This document shows, piece after piece, positions 20,101 to 27,688 of a DNA stretch of 34,168 nt; position 1 is the stretch's first letter; every line of letters starts with the position of its first letter. Source of the DNA: Deltaproteobacteria bacterium (GTDB lineage Bacteria; Myxococcota_A; UBA796; GCA-2862545); assembly GCA_016938035.1 (NCBI GenBank), contig JAFGVK010000099.1, positions 1-34,168 on the forward strand, written 5' to 3'. Under the pieces are notes generated by a model, which was not told where the DNA came from, ran no database searches, and worked only from the letters and a program-made list of their open reading frames with translations. The translations under genes were made by a program, and so were the position numbers.

Positions 20101-20665
20101 CCACCGACGCGTCCTGAAAGAAGAAGGCGCCCCCCCAGGTGCCCTGGCTCCCGTCCACCGAGATCCTCGCGAGGATCGGCCGCGCGCCGCCGTAGACGTA
20201 GAGCGCGCCCCCCCTGCGCCCCGCGTTGTCGGTGAAGCTCAGGTCGGTGAGGCTCGGGGTGCCCCCCGAGACGCGGACCGCGCCCCCGTCCAGCGAGCCC
20301 ACCACCCCGGCGCCATCGAGCACGCAGTCGGAGATCGCGACGCTGGCGAGCGAGAGGTCAAAGGCTCGCCCCTTGTCGGGACGCACGGTGAAGCCCGAGA
20401 AGGAGCCCCCCTCCCCCGCCATCCAGCGCACCCCGGTGAGGTTGACCGAGGGCCGCAACACGGTGACCGCGGGGCCATCGACACCCACGATGGACAAGCT
20501 CTTGCCGCCCAGGTTGAGGGACTCCGCGTAGGTGCCGGCGCGGACCTGGAGCTCGTCCCCACTCACCGCCGCGGCGATGGCCTGCTGGATCGAGGCGTAG
20601 TCCCCCCCTGTGGGGGCGACGGTCCACGTCGCACCGAGCGCAGCAGGGGAAAGGAGCCACCACAT
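17138..20665 (-). CDS. Large surface protein: beta-helix, seven MopE-type repeats, TSP3 repeats, MYXO-CTERM
   Basis: A 1175-residue exported protein with start 20665 behind GGAGACTGT. A short signal peptide (MWWLLSPAALGA) precedes a DYASIQQAIAAA segment, the usual entry into a right-handed parallel beta-helix. Residues ~60-700 are beta-helix with recurring GGA(I/V) and N-A/S-A motifs, as in polymorphic outer-membrane proteins. Seven Cys-paired MopE-type metal-binding repeats follow (pattern D-DGDG, then DCDD, PGA-E, and YDGIDQDCDG). Thrombospondin-3-like calcium repeats come next (DSDADGLLDGEE, DTDGDQVINALD, DSDGDGYSDAEE). The end, GGGCVGGKAG, a hydrophobic stretch and RRRR, is a MYXO-CTERM sorting signal. 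The protein is likely displayed on the cell surface and stiffened by calcium; adhesion is plausible but not shown. The gene is coupled to the OmpA-like gene. Confidence 0.9.
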   Translation of the reverse strand: MWWLLSPAALGATWTVAPTGGDYASIQQAIAAAVSGDELQVRAGTYAESLNLGGKSLSIVGVDGPAVTVLRPSVNLTGVRWMAGEGGSFSGFTVRPDKGRAFDLSLASVAISDCVLDGAGVVGSLDGGAVRVSGGTPSLTDLSFTDNAGRRGGALYVYGGARPILARISVDGSQGTWGGAFFFQDASVVAEDLEVLGARSTYDGGAVYLDDASLTVDGLVVTGARTERGKGVGVYLAGASELALTGGELSGGEAENAGYGGGAIYAGGGSSVTAAGTVLRDNSAQRGGAISLAGGSQATLTEVVLEDNLAVDRGGAVALVEGSTLSSDACLWQRNSAQVGGAVWVGLESELEDIGSELAANSASLDGGAIAVEQAGWFRLVDSALLSNEAAVSGGAVYAQDVGLALRMTGGAVVGNQAGSGDGGGIALGRAGALTGEGVSFLRNVAVLGYGGAIAFTPASAVSLSLTSCTVEDNRAGRSGGGLYGWNGGSVSLDKVSLLGNQASAKGGGVALDDVTAISAVRSLFQGNWAATQGGALSANALRGTLTLNASRVVENASPKGAGLALSGTDASVVNNTLLGNNADIAGAHLWIEGGSVSFVNNLFAWGVDGGGVYGDSASVAGSDFFYNAGWSNAGGHYAGALSDPVGTSGNLVGDPLLRAYTLDGDPDNDDLRLAIGSPLSNTGDPSIRDLDGSRSDIGAYGGPQAQVRDVDGDGWYDHIDCNDEDPNTWPGAVEIPYDGVDQDCSGSDLRDVDGDGYVGEEAGGVDCEDTNAAVHPGAIEVWYDGIDQDCDGSSDFDADWDGYDHQGYGGTDCDDAAALVHPGATEVWYDGQDRDCDGWSDYDQDRDGHDHDAYAGDDCDDLDPGRHPGLVEIPYDDIDQDCSGADLRDVDGDGYPGEAVGGVDCDDTNPDAWPGAPETWYDGVDENCDRWSDYDADMDGHDHQDWGGDDCDDGNSRVHPGAAEVWYDGIDQDCDGANDFDKDGDGFDLDADCNDAMDSIYPGAEEIRNNLDDDCDGFPEGADRDADGLIDWYEWLLGTDMLVPDSDADGLLDGEEAPDPEHPLDTDGDQVINALDTDDDGDGIRTAREMSVDPTQDGVPDTDVDRDGVINALDLDSDGDGYSDAEEGERDEDRDDIPDYVDYTGDLVGGGCVGGKAGALLVPWLWLGLIRRRR
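17600..18545 (-). repeat. Seven tandem MopE-type coding repeats
   Basis: Seven coding repeats of about 40-47 codons, each with two Cys (DC...DQDC) and Asp-rich loops. Units alternate between IPYDxIDQDCSG-type and WYDGIDQDCDG-type versions, as expected if duplications involved pairs of units. The pattern matches the copper-binding MopE repeat family. Metal identity cannot be judged from sequence alone. Confidence 0.8.
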
Positions 20666-21159
20666 ACAGTCTCCGGGACGCTGGCCTCATCGGCACGTTG
20701 GGAGGAGCGCTTGAGGAGACCGATCGGCGCTCAGGCCGCGACCAGCGACCTCGGCGCCCGGCGCGCGGCGCCCATCATCCGAATCCCCTGCCCGGCAGCC
20801 CTCCATTGGCAGCCTCCCGCCCCTCGCACCCCTGTCGCCGCCCTGGAGCGGTCAGGCGCCGCGCTGCGCCTTGGTCCCCCACGGCGCGGGTCAGGCGACG
20901 CGACGACGGGTGAGGTCCAGGGGCTCCGCGGTGGCTTCCGGGCCGACGATCCAGGGCGCCGGCGCCGCTCCCGGCTCCGATCCGCTGGCCTCTCGACGCG
21001 GGCGCTTGTTCCTGCGCTCGTCGCGCACACAGGCGCGCTTCCTCCCCAGGGAACGGCGGCCACCCGCCGATAAACCTAGCGACTCGGCGCCCGAGACCAG
21101 TCCGGAAGATTCGACGAGCAAGTTCATTCGATTATTCCTGCGGAAGGATGAATCGCTTC

Positions 21160-21193
21160 CTGTGACACTGTCCGGCTGATGGACCAGCGCCCC
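21160..21193. repeat. Small hairpin repeat, copy 2
   Basis: Matches 6768-6801 at 28 of 34 positions, with the inverted repeat GTCC-ggctgat-GGAC. The changes on the two sides of the stem do not systematically compensate, so an RNA role is not proven. Confidence 0.5.
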
Positions 21194-21342
21194 CGCCAGG
21201 CGCCTGCCCACGGTCCCAGGGCTGACCGCCGGGGCACAGGTGGAACCAGCCAAGAGGACCGGAACCCCATGGCCAGCGCAACCTGATCCGCCGCCTCGCC
21301 CCCTGTCCCTCCCGTGACATCGCGCGGGCGGGGCCGCAGCGT

Positions 21343-21485
21343 TGAGCCCCTCGTAATATGTCCCACCGCTGCGCTGCCTCTCCCAAAACGCTGGTTCATC
21401 CATAGCACGTTGCCACGAAAATCGGCGTTCTCCCATAGCGTCGGCTGCCTTGCCACTCGCAAAGGGGGTTCTTAGGAGTGGCTCA
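21343..21485 (+). mobile_element. MITE-like element, copy C
   Basis: A 143-bp copy in the same orientation as copy B. The ends are TGAGCCCCTCGTAA and GGAGTGGCTCA. GCGT lies immediately outside both ends (21339-21342 and 21486-21489). If the last A belongs to the duplication rather than the element, AGCGT is a 5-bp target duplication as in copy A. No transposase is nearby. Confidence 0.75.
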
Positions 21486-21779
21486 GCGTTCGACCGGCCT
21501 GGTCACCGTCGGGGGAGCCCCGGCGCAGCCCTTTGGCTTGCAGACCACACAGGCCCGACTCGGGACCTCGTCGGGATGCTGGGAGCCTCGGCCCGAGGCC
21601 TCGGACGGGGACACGATCCGAACCCATCGAGACAGGCTCGCCCGCAGAGATCCAAGGAAAACTCACGGTTCTAGAGGAGGAGGCGGGCCCGCTCCTGTGA
21701 CGGACGACGGGCGGACGCCGAGACCACCCGATGGACCACGGGAGTGGAGGCCTGACCGCCGCAACAGAGCCTCTGCCCT

Positions 21780-22901
21780 CTAGACCGCCCGGCGCCGGCG
21801 CAGCAGACCGGTCACCCCGAGGATCAGGCCCCACGCCCCGGATCCCGCCAAGGAACCCGCGCTGCAGCCACAGCCGGCCTCGTACTCGCGCTCGCAGCTC
21901 GCGTCGGCGCAGGGATCGGCCTGCGCTGGCTCACCCTCAGGCCACTGGAAGGCGTCTCCGCCCTCCTCGACGCGCTCTGCCTCCAGGTCCGGCTGGTCAT
22001 CGCTCGGGTCCAGGGGGTCCAGCCCCTCGGCCACCTCAGCCCCGTCGAGGGCGCCGCCCCCGTCGGTGTCTCCCGCGAGGGGATCTGTGCCGAGCTGCAG
22101 CTCCTCGCCGTCGGTGAGGCCGTCGTCATCGCTGTCGGGATCCAGCGGATCGGTGCCAGCCGCCACCTCGTCGCCATCCGACACGCCGTCCCCGTCGCTG
22201 TCCTCCTGGAAGGGATCTGTGCCCGCCGCCCGCTCGTCCCCGTCTGAGAGGCCGTCGCCATCGGTGTCAGCGAGCAGCGGATCGGTGCCGACCTCAGCCT
22301 CCAGCCCGTCCGACAGGCCGTCGCCGTCGGTGTCCGCCACCAGCGGATCCGTCCCCCCGGCCAGCTCGTCGCTGTCGAGCACCCCGTCGCTGTCCGTGTC
22401 CGCCACCAGCGGATCCGTCCCCCCGGCGACCTCCTCCCCGTCGGTGAGGCCGTCAAAGTCCGTGTCCGCCGCGTCGGGGTCCGTGCCGAGGCTCAGCTCT
22501 TGATCATCCGGGAGTCCGTCCTGATCCGAGTCCACGTCGACCGGATCTCCCCCAGAGGGATCGGTGCCGTCGTCGACCTCCCCCCCGTCCGACACGCCGT
22601 CGCCGTCCGTGTCCGCCACCAGCGGATCGGTGCCCATCGCGACCTCCTCCCCGTCGAGGAGCCCGTCGTCATCGGTGTCCGGGTCGCGGGGGTCGGTGCC
22701 GTACTGGTAGCTCTCCTCGCCATCGAGCAGTCCGTCGCAGTCGCGGTCGCGGCCGTCCTCACAGGCGTCCTGAGCGTCCTGGTTGCTGGTGACATCCCAG
22801 CACTCGCGGTCCCAGGAGGCGCAGGTGGAGCTGCTCTCGTGGATGATGATGCAGCCCGGAAGGAACAGGGCGAGGGCGAGGGCGGTGGAGAGCTGTCGCA
22901 T
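21780..22901 (-). CDS. TSP3-repeat lipoprotein with MYXO-CTERM-like tail
   Basis: A 373-residue protein with start 22901 behind GAGGAG. The signal peptide MRQLSTALALALFLPGC ends in a lipobox with Cys17. A short Cys-bearing linker is followed by eleven ~22-residue thrombospondin type 3 calcium-binding repeats of the form DTDGDGLSDGxExxxGTDPLxA (about residues 50-300). An acidic spacer and a Cys-rich knot (PCADASCEREYEAGCGCSAG) lead to a hydrophobic stretch and RRRR, a MYXO-CTERM-like sorting signal. The many DxDxDG loops imply calcium-dependent folding on the outer surface, as a stalk or spacer. No enzymatic domain is present. It resembles the TSP3 part of the beta-helix protein. Confidence 0.9.
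   Translation of the reverse strand: MRQLSTALALALFLPGCIIIHESSSTCASWDRECWDVTSNQDAQDACEDGRDRDCDGLLDGEESYQYGTDPRDPDTDDDGLLDGEEVAMGTDPLVADTDGDGVSDGGEVDDGTDPSGGDPVDVDSDQDGLPDDQELSLGTDPDAADTDFDGLTDGEEVAGGTDPLVADTDSDGVLDSDELAGGTDPLVADTDGDGLSDGLEAEVGTDPLLADTDGDGLSDGDERAAGTDPFQEDSDGDGVSDGDEVAAGTDPLDPDSDDDGLTDGEELQLGTDPLAGDTDGGGALDGAEVAEGLDPLDPSDDQPDLEAERVEEGGDAFQWPEGEPAQADPCADASCEREYEAGCGCSAGSLAGSGAWGLILGVTGLLRRRRAV
22010..22745 (-). repeat. Eleven tandem TSP3 coding repeats
   Basis: Eleven units of about 66 bases encode DxDxDGxxDGxExxxGTDP. Several neighbouring units are almost identical at the DNA level (for example around 22330-22430), indicating recent duplication. The number of units is likely to vary between strains. 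Confidence 0.8.
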
Positions 22902-22977
22902 GGGAACTCCTCAGTGCAGCCGACCGCAGAGGCCGGGATGCCTGACGGACGCTCCCACGCGCGCCCTATTCGACACC

Positions 22978-23508
22978 TCAGGCTTTTTTGTACGGCGCGA
23001 GCTTGTCACGCAGCTCGCCAATCAGGCCCCCCAGCACCCCCTCGAGCCGCTTCACACCGTCCTCGCCCTTCATGACGAAGTGATCGATCTCGATCACCGT
23101 CTGCTTGGTGGCGAACACCGAGTTGAGCTCGTGGTTGAGCTTGATCCCGCCCAGCACCGGCATCTTGAACATGTTGGCGAGGTCGGTCTTGTACATCTTC
23201 ACCAGATCGTCGGGATCGGTGAGGAGGTTCTTCACCTCCGCCGTGACCCGCAGGGTCGCCTTGGATCCCAGTATCGCCGAGGAGATCGCCCCGGTGCCCG
23301 TCTTGCGATCAAGCACGAGGAAGACCCCGTACAGCACCGGATCCCCTGGGGTGCGGAAGCGCACCACCTGCCGGTCGTCATGCGCCCTGAAGGCGACCGA
23401 GGGGAAGCCCTGCCTCGCCATGGCCCGCACGATCTCGCCGATCAGCATCTCGTCCTTGGACTCACGCATCTCCGCTTTATGGGCGAAACTCGCCATCAAT
23501 CCGAACAT
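22978..23508 (-). CDS. Cytosolic protein of unknown function, paralogue of the upstream GYF_2 protein
   Basis: A 176-residue protein with no signal peptide or membrane segment. The start at 23508 follows GGGAGACATC. I do not recognise a named family. The alpha-beta pattern, with a strand pair VVRFRT / YGVFLVLDR, a helix and a second half TVIEIDHFVM, resembles YbjN/type-III-secretion-chaperone-like folds, but that is a guess. Residues ~25-176 align with residues ~105-265 of the protein encoded just upstream: ISSAILGSKATLRV against ISSKVLGHQARVVV, and IEIDHFVMKGED against VQVDMFWRLDD. The gene begins 9 bases after the stop of that paralogue, so the two are co-transcribed and may form a complex. 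Confidence 0.7.
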   Translation of the reverse strand: MFGLMASFAHKAEMRESKDEMLIGEIVRAMARQGFPSVAFRAHDDRQVVRFRTPGDPVLYGVFLVLDRKTGTGAISSAILGSKATLRVTAEVKNLLTDPDDLVKMYKTDLANMFKMPVLGGIKLNHELNSVFATKQTVIEIDHFVMKGEDGVKRLEGVLGGLIGELRDKLAPYKKA

Positions 23509-23517
23509 GATGTCTCC

Positions 23518-24315
23518 CTAGGCGAAGCGGCCGCGGAGGTACTTCCGCAGGGCGTGGACAGAGGCGTCGAGGTGGAGGCGGAGCTTCTCGTAGTCGGTGG
23601 CGTAGCGCTCGCCGATGTAGTCATCGAGGCGCCAGAACATGTCCACCTGCACGTAGATGTACGAGGAGTTCATGTCGCCGTCGACCGAGATGGTCCCCGG
23701 CTCGTCTGAGGTGAGGTAGCCGGACTTCCACTCGGCCTTGAGGGCCTTCCAGACCGTGCCGAAGTTCTTCACCCGCTCGCCGTATCCCACCACCACCCTG
23801 GCCTGGTGACCGAGCACCTTGGACGAGATGAGGGTGCCGGTGAGGTGGGTCATGCGGTAGATCACCCGCGAGTGATCCGTGAAGTCCTCGAAGCGCAGGT
23901 AGTGGTGGGTGCCGTCCGAGGTGATGTCGATCAGCGCCAGCCCGTTGTCGAGGGTCGCGGTGATCAGGGCTCCGAGGAAGACCTCGTCGATGTGGCCGGC
24001 CTCAGTGTGGGCGTTGTGGTAGGCCCAGCTCTGGTGGATCAGCTCACCGAACACGTCGTCGAGGAAGTCATCCTGGCTGCGCCCGTCGGCGGGGCTGGGG
24101 GGAGGCTCCGCCGCGAGATCCTGGAGCAGCTCTGGGTGAGCCGACAGGGGTAGCCAGCCAGCGAGGCCGTCATACCAGAAATGATCATCGCGCTGGACCT
24201 CACCACCGTCGAGCCTCGCGGAGAGCTCGATGCGTGACCAAGGACCTACCTGCCCCCTGGCGGTGGAGACGTGCACCACCGGAGCGTCTGGCGCGGGAAG
24301 GGAATCAAGTGACAC
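23518..24315 (-). CDS. GYF_2-domain protein with C-terminal chaperone-like paralogous domain
   Basis: A 265-residue cytosolic protein from a GTG at 24315 with GAGGTG 5 bases upstream. Residues ~12-60 match the GYF_2 domain: a strand, then GQVGPWSRIEL, GEVQRDDHFWYDGLAGWLPLS. This module is common in Myxococcota and Planctomycetota proteins, where it is thought to bind peptides. A Pro/acidic linker (~65-85) leads to an alpha-beta domain (~88-265) that is homologous to the whole downstream protein (176 residues). The shared features are a helix with G-(A/E)-(I/L)-(I/V), an RF-x-D/P strand, ISSxxLG and VDMFW-type strands. The pair looks like a duplicated gene in which one copy kept or gained the peptide-binding module. 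Function unknown. Confidence 0.75.
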   Translation of the reverse strand: MSLDSLPAPDAPVVHVSTARGQVGPWSRIELSARLDGGEVQRDDHFWYDGLAGWLPLSAHPELLQDLAAEPPPSPADGRSQDDFLDDVFGELIHQSWAYHNAHTEAGHIDEVFLGALITATLDNGLALIDITSDGTHHYLRFEDFTDHSRVIYRMTHLTGTLISSKVLGHQARVVVGYGERVKNFGTVWKALKAEWKSGYLTSDEPGTISVDGDMNSSYIYVQVDMFWRLDDYIGERYATDYEKLRLHLDASVHALRKYLRGRFA

Positions 24316-24404
24316 AGTTCACCTCACGGTCATGAGAAGCGGTATGCCACTGGGAAGATCACCGCAACCCGACGCGCCCAGTTCGCAGCGCGATCCGAGG
24401 CCCG

Positions 24405-25490
24405 CTACCGCGCCTCTCTCCGCCGCTGGACAACCACGGCGACCGCCCCGGCGCTGGCGAGCCCGGTGAGGCCCACCGCCTGTGTCCTGGCGCCGGGCTG
24501 TGCTCCCCGCTCTTGGAGCACCGCGGCCCAGCTAGCGGCGGCAGCGCCGGCGCTCACCAGGGTCAACGCCGACAGGAGCGGAGTCCCCCTCCCCGCGGAG
24601 GGCACGGGGAGCGGCGCCTCGGTCAGGGGCTGGTAGGCCACCCAGGTGAGCGGATCGGTGCGCTCCCAGACCTCGTCCCCCCTCACCACCCAGGCGCGGG
24701 AGAGCGGGTCCAGCCCCAGCTCCAGCAGGGGCGCCAGTCCATCCCTGCGCCCCGCCTCGGTGATGTTTACCAGCGCCCCCGGCTCGTACAGCGTGGGCGA
24801 CACCAACACCACCTCGTCCACAGGGGGAACCCGCACCTCGTAGCTGACGCCGCCCAGCTGGAGCAGGTGCGGGCCGGCGTTCACCACCAGCGGGCTCAGC
24901 GCGGGGCGACCGTCTAGCAGGACCGAATTCCGCCCCGGAGCGAGCCTGAGCTGCACCGAGGAGGCCGCGGAGACGTCCTCTCTGGCCCGCTCGTAGAGCT
25001 CGATGCCGTCGGGCGGGAAGTCGTCGTCCCACGGGGCGTCCGGCCGGAAGGACAGCGCGAGGCGAAAATCCGTCCGCGCCTCCCGCTCCTCGCCGTCGAA
25101 GAGGTCGATGAGACCGGTGAGATAGTAGATCCGGTGTGCCAGCACAGGATCGACCGCCTCGCTGAGGCAGCGCAGCCCCTCCACCAGCTGGCGCAGCCCC
25201 GATCTCGCCTGCTCGAATTCCATATAGGCCATGTCGCCCTCGACCCGATCCAGTCGCTCCGTGAGCTCCTGGACTCCGGTCGAGGGCCCCTGGCAGGCGT
25301 AGATCGCGCCCTCCCCCAGGAACCCTGCCGGCAGCCCCCGCAGGCTCTGGAAGGGGATCACCTCGATCCTCGTCGCGTCCACTCCCAGGCGCTCGGCCAG
25401 CAGCTCCGGCGACGCGTCCTCCTCCACCACCACCTGCAGGCGCGCCGCGCTAGCGAGCGACGACCACAGGAGCAGCGCTACCGAGAGCAT
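24405..25490 (-). CDS. Secreted or membrane protein with TPR-like and PEGA-like regions
   Basis: A 361-residue protein with start 25490, inside the end of the upstream gene (13-base overlap in another frame). The signal peptide is MLSVALLLWSSLASA. Residues ~75-160 are helical with AHRIYYLTGLIDLFDGEEREARTDFRLAL and RPDAPWDDDFPPDG, typical of a degenerate tetratricopeptide repeat in bacterial envelope proteins. Residues ~175-225 (SVQLRLAPGRNSVLLDGRP and HLLQLGGVSYEVRV) resemble a PEGA-type beta domain. Two hydrophobic segments near the C-terminus (~300-322 and ~335-352) end in an Arg-rich tail. It is translationally coupled to the pseudokinase-PEGA gene, so the two probably act in one envelope pathway. 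No enzymatic signature is seen. Confidence 0.75.
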   Translation of the reverse strand: MLSVALLLWSSLASAARLQVVVEEDASPELLAERLGVDATRIEVIPFQSLRGLPAGFLGEGAIYACQGPSTGVQELTERLDRVEGDMAYMEFEQARSGLRQLVEGLRCLSEAVDPVLAHRIYYLTGLIDLFDGEEREARTDFRLALSFRPDAPWDDDFPPDGIELYERAREDVSAASSVQLRLAPGRNSVLLDGRPALSPLVVNAGPHLLQLGGVSYEVRVPPVDEVVLVSPTLYEPGALVNITEAGRRDGLAPLLELGLDPLSRAWVVRGDEVWERTDPLTWVAYQPLTEAPLPVPSAGRGTPLLSALTLVSAGAAAASWAAVLQERGAQPGARTQAVGLTGLASAGAVAVVVQRRREAR

Positions 25491-27151
25491 GCCTGCCCCA
25501 GATCGAAGTCCCAGCAGACGCGCAGCTCGTCTCCAGCCACGGTGACCTCAATGTCGTGTGACCTGCCGTCCACGGTGGTCAGGGTGAGCGTGTGACACCC
25601 CGTGGGCACCTCGTACTGCTTGTGCGACCGGCCCAGCGGGCGACCGTTGATGGCCAGGTTGCTCCAGGGCCTGGAGGTGACGAACAGGGTGCCTGTCTCC
25701 CCCACGAACACCGAGGCGGGGGTGGGCTTGTTGGTCGATGTGCCCTGCTTGCAGGCCGCGGCGGGGACAGGTGCCGCGGTCTTGGGAGGTTTGGGCGTGG
25801 GCGCCGCCGAGCGGCTGGGGTCCGCAGGGGCGGGCTCGGGGACCCTCGCCGGTGGCGCGGGGTCCTCGGGGACGAGAGACGGCGGGATAGGATCCGTCGG
25901 CACGGGGTCCTGCAGACCGGGCTCCGGCGAGGCTGGAGCCTGGGCCTCGGCCGGCGCCTCCTCTCCCGGAGGCGCGGCGTCCAGGCCCTCAGGGGTCTCG
26001 TGAGCCGAGGCCTCCGCGCGCTCTGCCGCGGGGGTGCCGACGCGCGAGGCTGCCTGCCAGGCTCCCGCCACCACGCCGACGAAGACCAGGGCCAGCGCGC
26101 CCCACAGCAAGCGGCTCCCGCGTTGAGGGGGGGGGTGCGGGGCACGGTCCTCGTCCAAGGAGGCCTCCTGCTCCGGCCCATCCTCCAAGGACGCCTCCTG
26201 CTCCGGCGCCTCTCCCATTGGCTCCTCGAGCGCCCACCTCCCCAGAGGCACAGGCTCGCCGTCGCCGGGCGGCGCAGGGACCGCGTCCTGAGCGGCCTGG
26301 AGCCTCGCCAGGGCGCGCTCCTCCACCGCTCGTCTGGAGACCGGGGCCACCCTGCGGGCAGGCGCGCCCGGATCGGTGAGCTGGCGTTCAAGCGACGGCG
26401 CAGCGACGGCCGAGGCGGCCGGCAGCCCCACCGCGCTGCGGCGCAGCGCCTCCAGCATTTGCTCCGCGCTGGAGAATCGCTGCCCTGGCTCGAAGCGGGT
26501 CGCGGCGAGCACCCACTCCCGGAGCGGCGCGGGGAGCGCCGCGAGCTCAGGTGCGCCCTCCCCAAGCAGGAAGAGCTGGGGGGGCACGCTCCCCAGGACC
26601 AGCTGGACCATCAGCGCGGCGGCGCCAAACAGGTCGGCGCTGGGCCCGCCGCGCCCTCCAGCCCGCAGCTCTGGCGCGGCGAGGGGGTCCTCACCGGCGG
26701 GCCCCGCGGCTCTCGCCAGCCCAAAATCGGTCAGCTTCACCACCCCGTCGGCGGTGCGGAGGACGTTTCCTGGCACCACATGACCGTGCCACTGCCCCAC
26801 GCGGTGCGCCATGCCCAGCGCGAGTAGCACGTCCTCGAGCACCTGAGCCGCCTCACGCGGCGCCAGCCGCCCCCGCGCGTCCACCTGGCCCCCCGCGAGC
26901 AGCTCCTCCACGACCAGCACCCCGCCACCGACCCGGATCACCTCGTGAATCGACGCGATATGAGGATGAACCAGCCTCATCGCTCGACGTGCGGCGTCCT
27001 CCACACGGACCGCGATGTTCTCCTGGTGCTCCTCCACGCGCACCGCGCGCTGCACCCCCCGCCGCAGGTCCTCGACGACTCGAACCCGGCCCAGCGACAG
27101 CAGCGGCCGAAAATGCTCTGGCAGCGCTATTTCGTCCTGTTTGCTCACCAC
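25478..27151 (-). CDS. Transmembrane Ser/Thr pseudokinase with extracytoplasmic PEGA domain
   Basis: About 557 residues from a GTG at 27151; a TATACT -10 at 27191-27186 and no better start nearby support this. Residues ~12-240 have the fold of a PASTA/PEGA-class Hanks kinase: hPHIASIHEV, a VVEELLAGG hinge, LTDFGLAR (DFG 142-144) and the APE-like AAPEL. Key residues are gone. The HRDLKPxN catalytic loop reads HGHVVPGN (from 122), lacking the catalytic Asp and Lys. The Gly-rich loop is absent, and the VAIK Lys is replaced (AVRVEE). A linker contains a duplicated PEQEASL motif. One membrane helix (~347-367) is followed by a long Pro/Ala/Glu spacer and a C-terminal PEGA domain (FVTSRPWSNLAINGRPLG, then LTTVDGRSHDIEVTV). 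I expect a scaffold or sensor, not an active kinase. Confidence 0.85.
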   Translation of the reverse strand: MVSKQDEIALPEHFRPLLSLGRVRVVEDLRRGVQRAVRVEEHQENIAVRVEDAARRAMRLVHPHIASIHEVIRVGGGVLVVEELLAGGQVDARGRLAPREAAQVLEDVLLALGMAHRVGQWHGHVVPGNVLRTADGVVKLTDFGLARAAGPAGEDPLAAPELRAGGRGGPSADLFGAAALMVQLVLGSVPPQLFLLGEGAPELAALPAPLREWVLAATRFEPGQRFSSAEQMLEALRRSAVGLPAASAVAAPSLERQLTDPGAPARRVAPVSRRAVEERALARLQAAQDAVPAPPGDGEPVPLGRWALEEPMGEAPEQEASLEDGPEQEASLDEDRAPHPPPQRGSRLLWGALALVFVGVVAGAWQAASRVGTPAAERAEASAHETPEGLDAAPPGEEAPAEAQAPASPEPGLQDPVPTDPIPPSLVPEDPAPPARVPEPAPADPSRSAAPTPKPPKTAAPVPAAACKQGTSTNKPTPASVFVGETGTLFVTSRPWSNLAINGRPLGRSHKQYEVPTGCHTLTLTTVDGRSHDIEVTVAGDELRVCWDFDLGQACSR

Positions 27152-27688
27152 GGCCCCCACTGACCGCCATTTATCGCGCGTCGGCAGTATAACTTGAGCC
27201 TCGGCGAACCCGCCGGGACAAACCAATACCCCACCGGCTGCGGCGTTGCACCTCTGGGATGACGGACAGGCACGCCGGACATCAGCCTGCTGACGGCGCA
27301 GCGCGCGCCAGAGGGGGGCGCCCGCGCGACCTCACCGCGGGCAGGGCGCGCCGCACGGCGGCACCGACCGGCCCCTCGGGGTGACAGCGCCACCGAGAGC
27401 CCCGCAGCCGAAGCCTCGGGACCGCGAGGACGCGCGCCGGGTCCTGCGTGACCCAAGGCGCGCTGGGCGACCCGCGCGGCTAGACCGCGGCGCGCCGCGA
27501 GGACACCTCCTCCGCGTGCAGCCAGAGAGACCCGGCGTTCGCAGGTTGCCCACACCGCGAGGTGGGGCGCGGCAGCACCACCTGCGCCGGGCCCAACCGG
27601 CGAGCACCGCGGGCGACGCGCTCGCGCCATCCGATCCCGGTGGCCCATGAAGCAGGCGCCCCCACGAGGGCGGCCCTCGCGCGCCCTG
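27152..27688. other. 537-bp gap with pseudokinase promoter element
   Basis: No gene is supported. A TATACT hexamer on the minus strand at 27191-27186 is a good -10 for the pseudokinase gene. No convincing -35 lies 16-18 bases from it. Bases 27230-27680 are very GC-rich with only unlikely open frames. Confidence 0.4.

Larger units (their letters stand above)
20666..21779. other. 1.1-kb gene-free gap with hairpin element and MITE copy C
   Basis: No coding sequence is supported in either strand. Open frames are short, lack ribosome sites and change composition along their length. The patch around 21065-21160 is noticeably AT-richer than its surroundings and contains no recognisable motif. The hairpin repeat (21160-21193) and the MITE (21343-21485) are the only structures I can name. 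The gap must also contain the promoter of the beta-helix gene (start 20665). Confidence 0.6.

Noticed and set aside
22978..22992. TTTTTT run after a GC-rich stretch as a terminator
   Set aside because: The run encodes the last codons (Lys-Lys-Ala) of the 176-residue protein and no stem-loop precedes it in the right direction.
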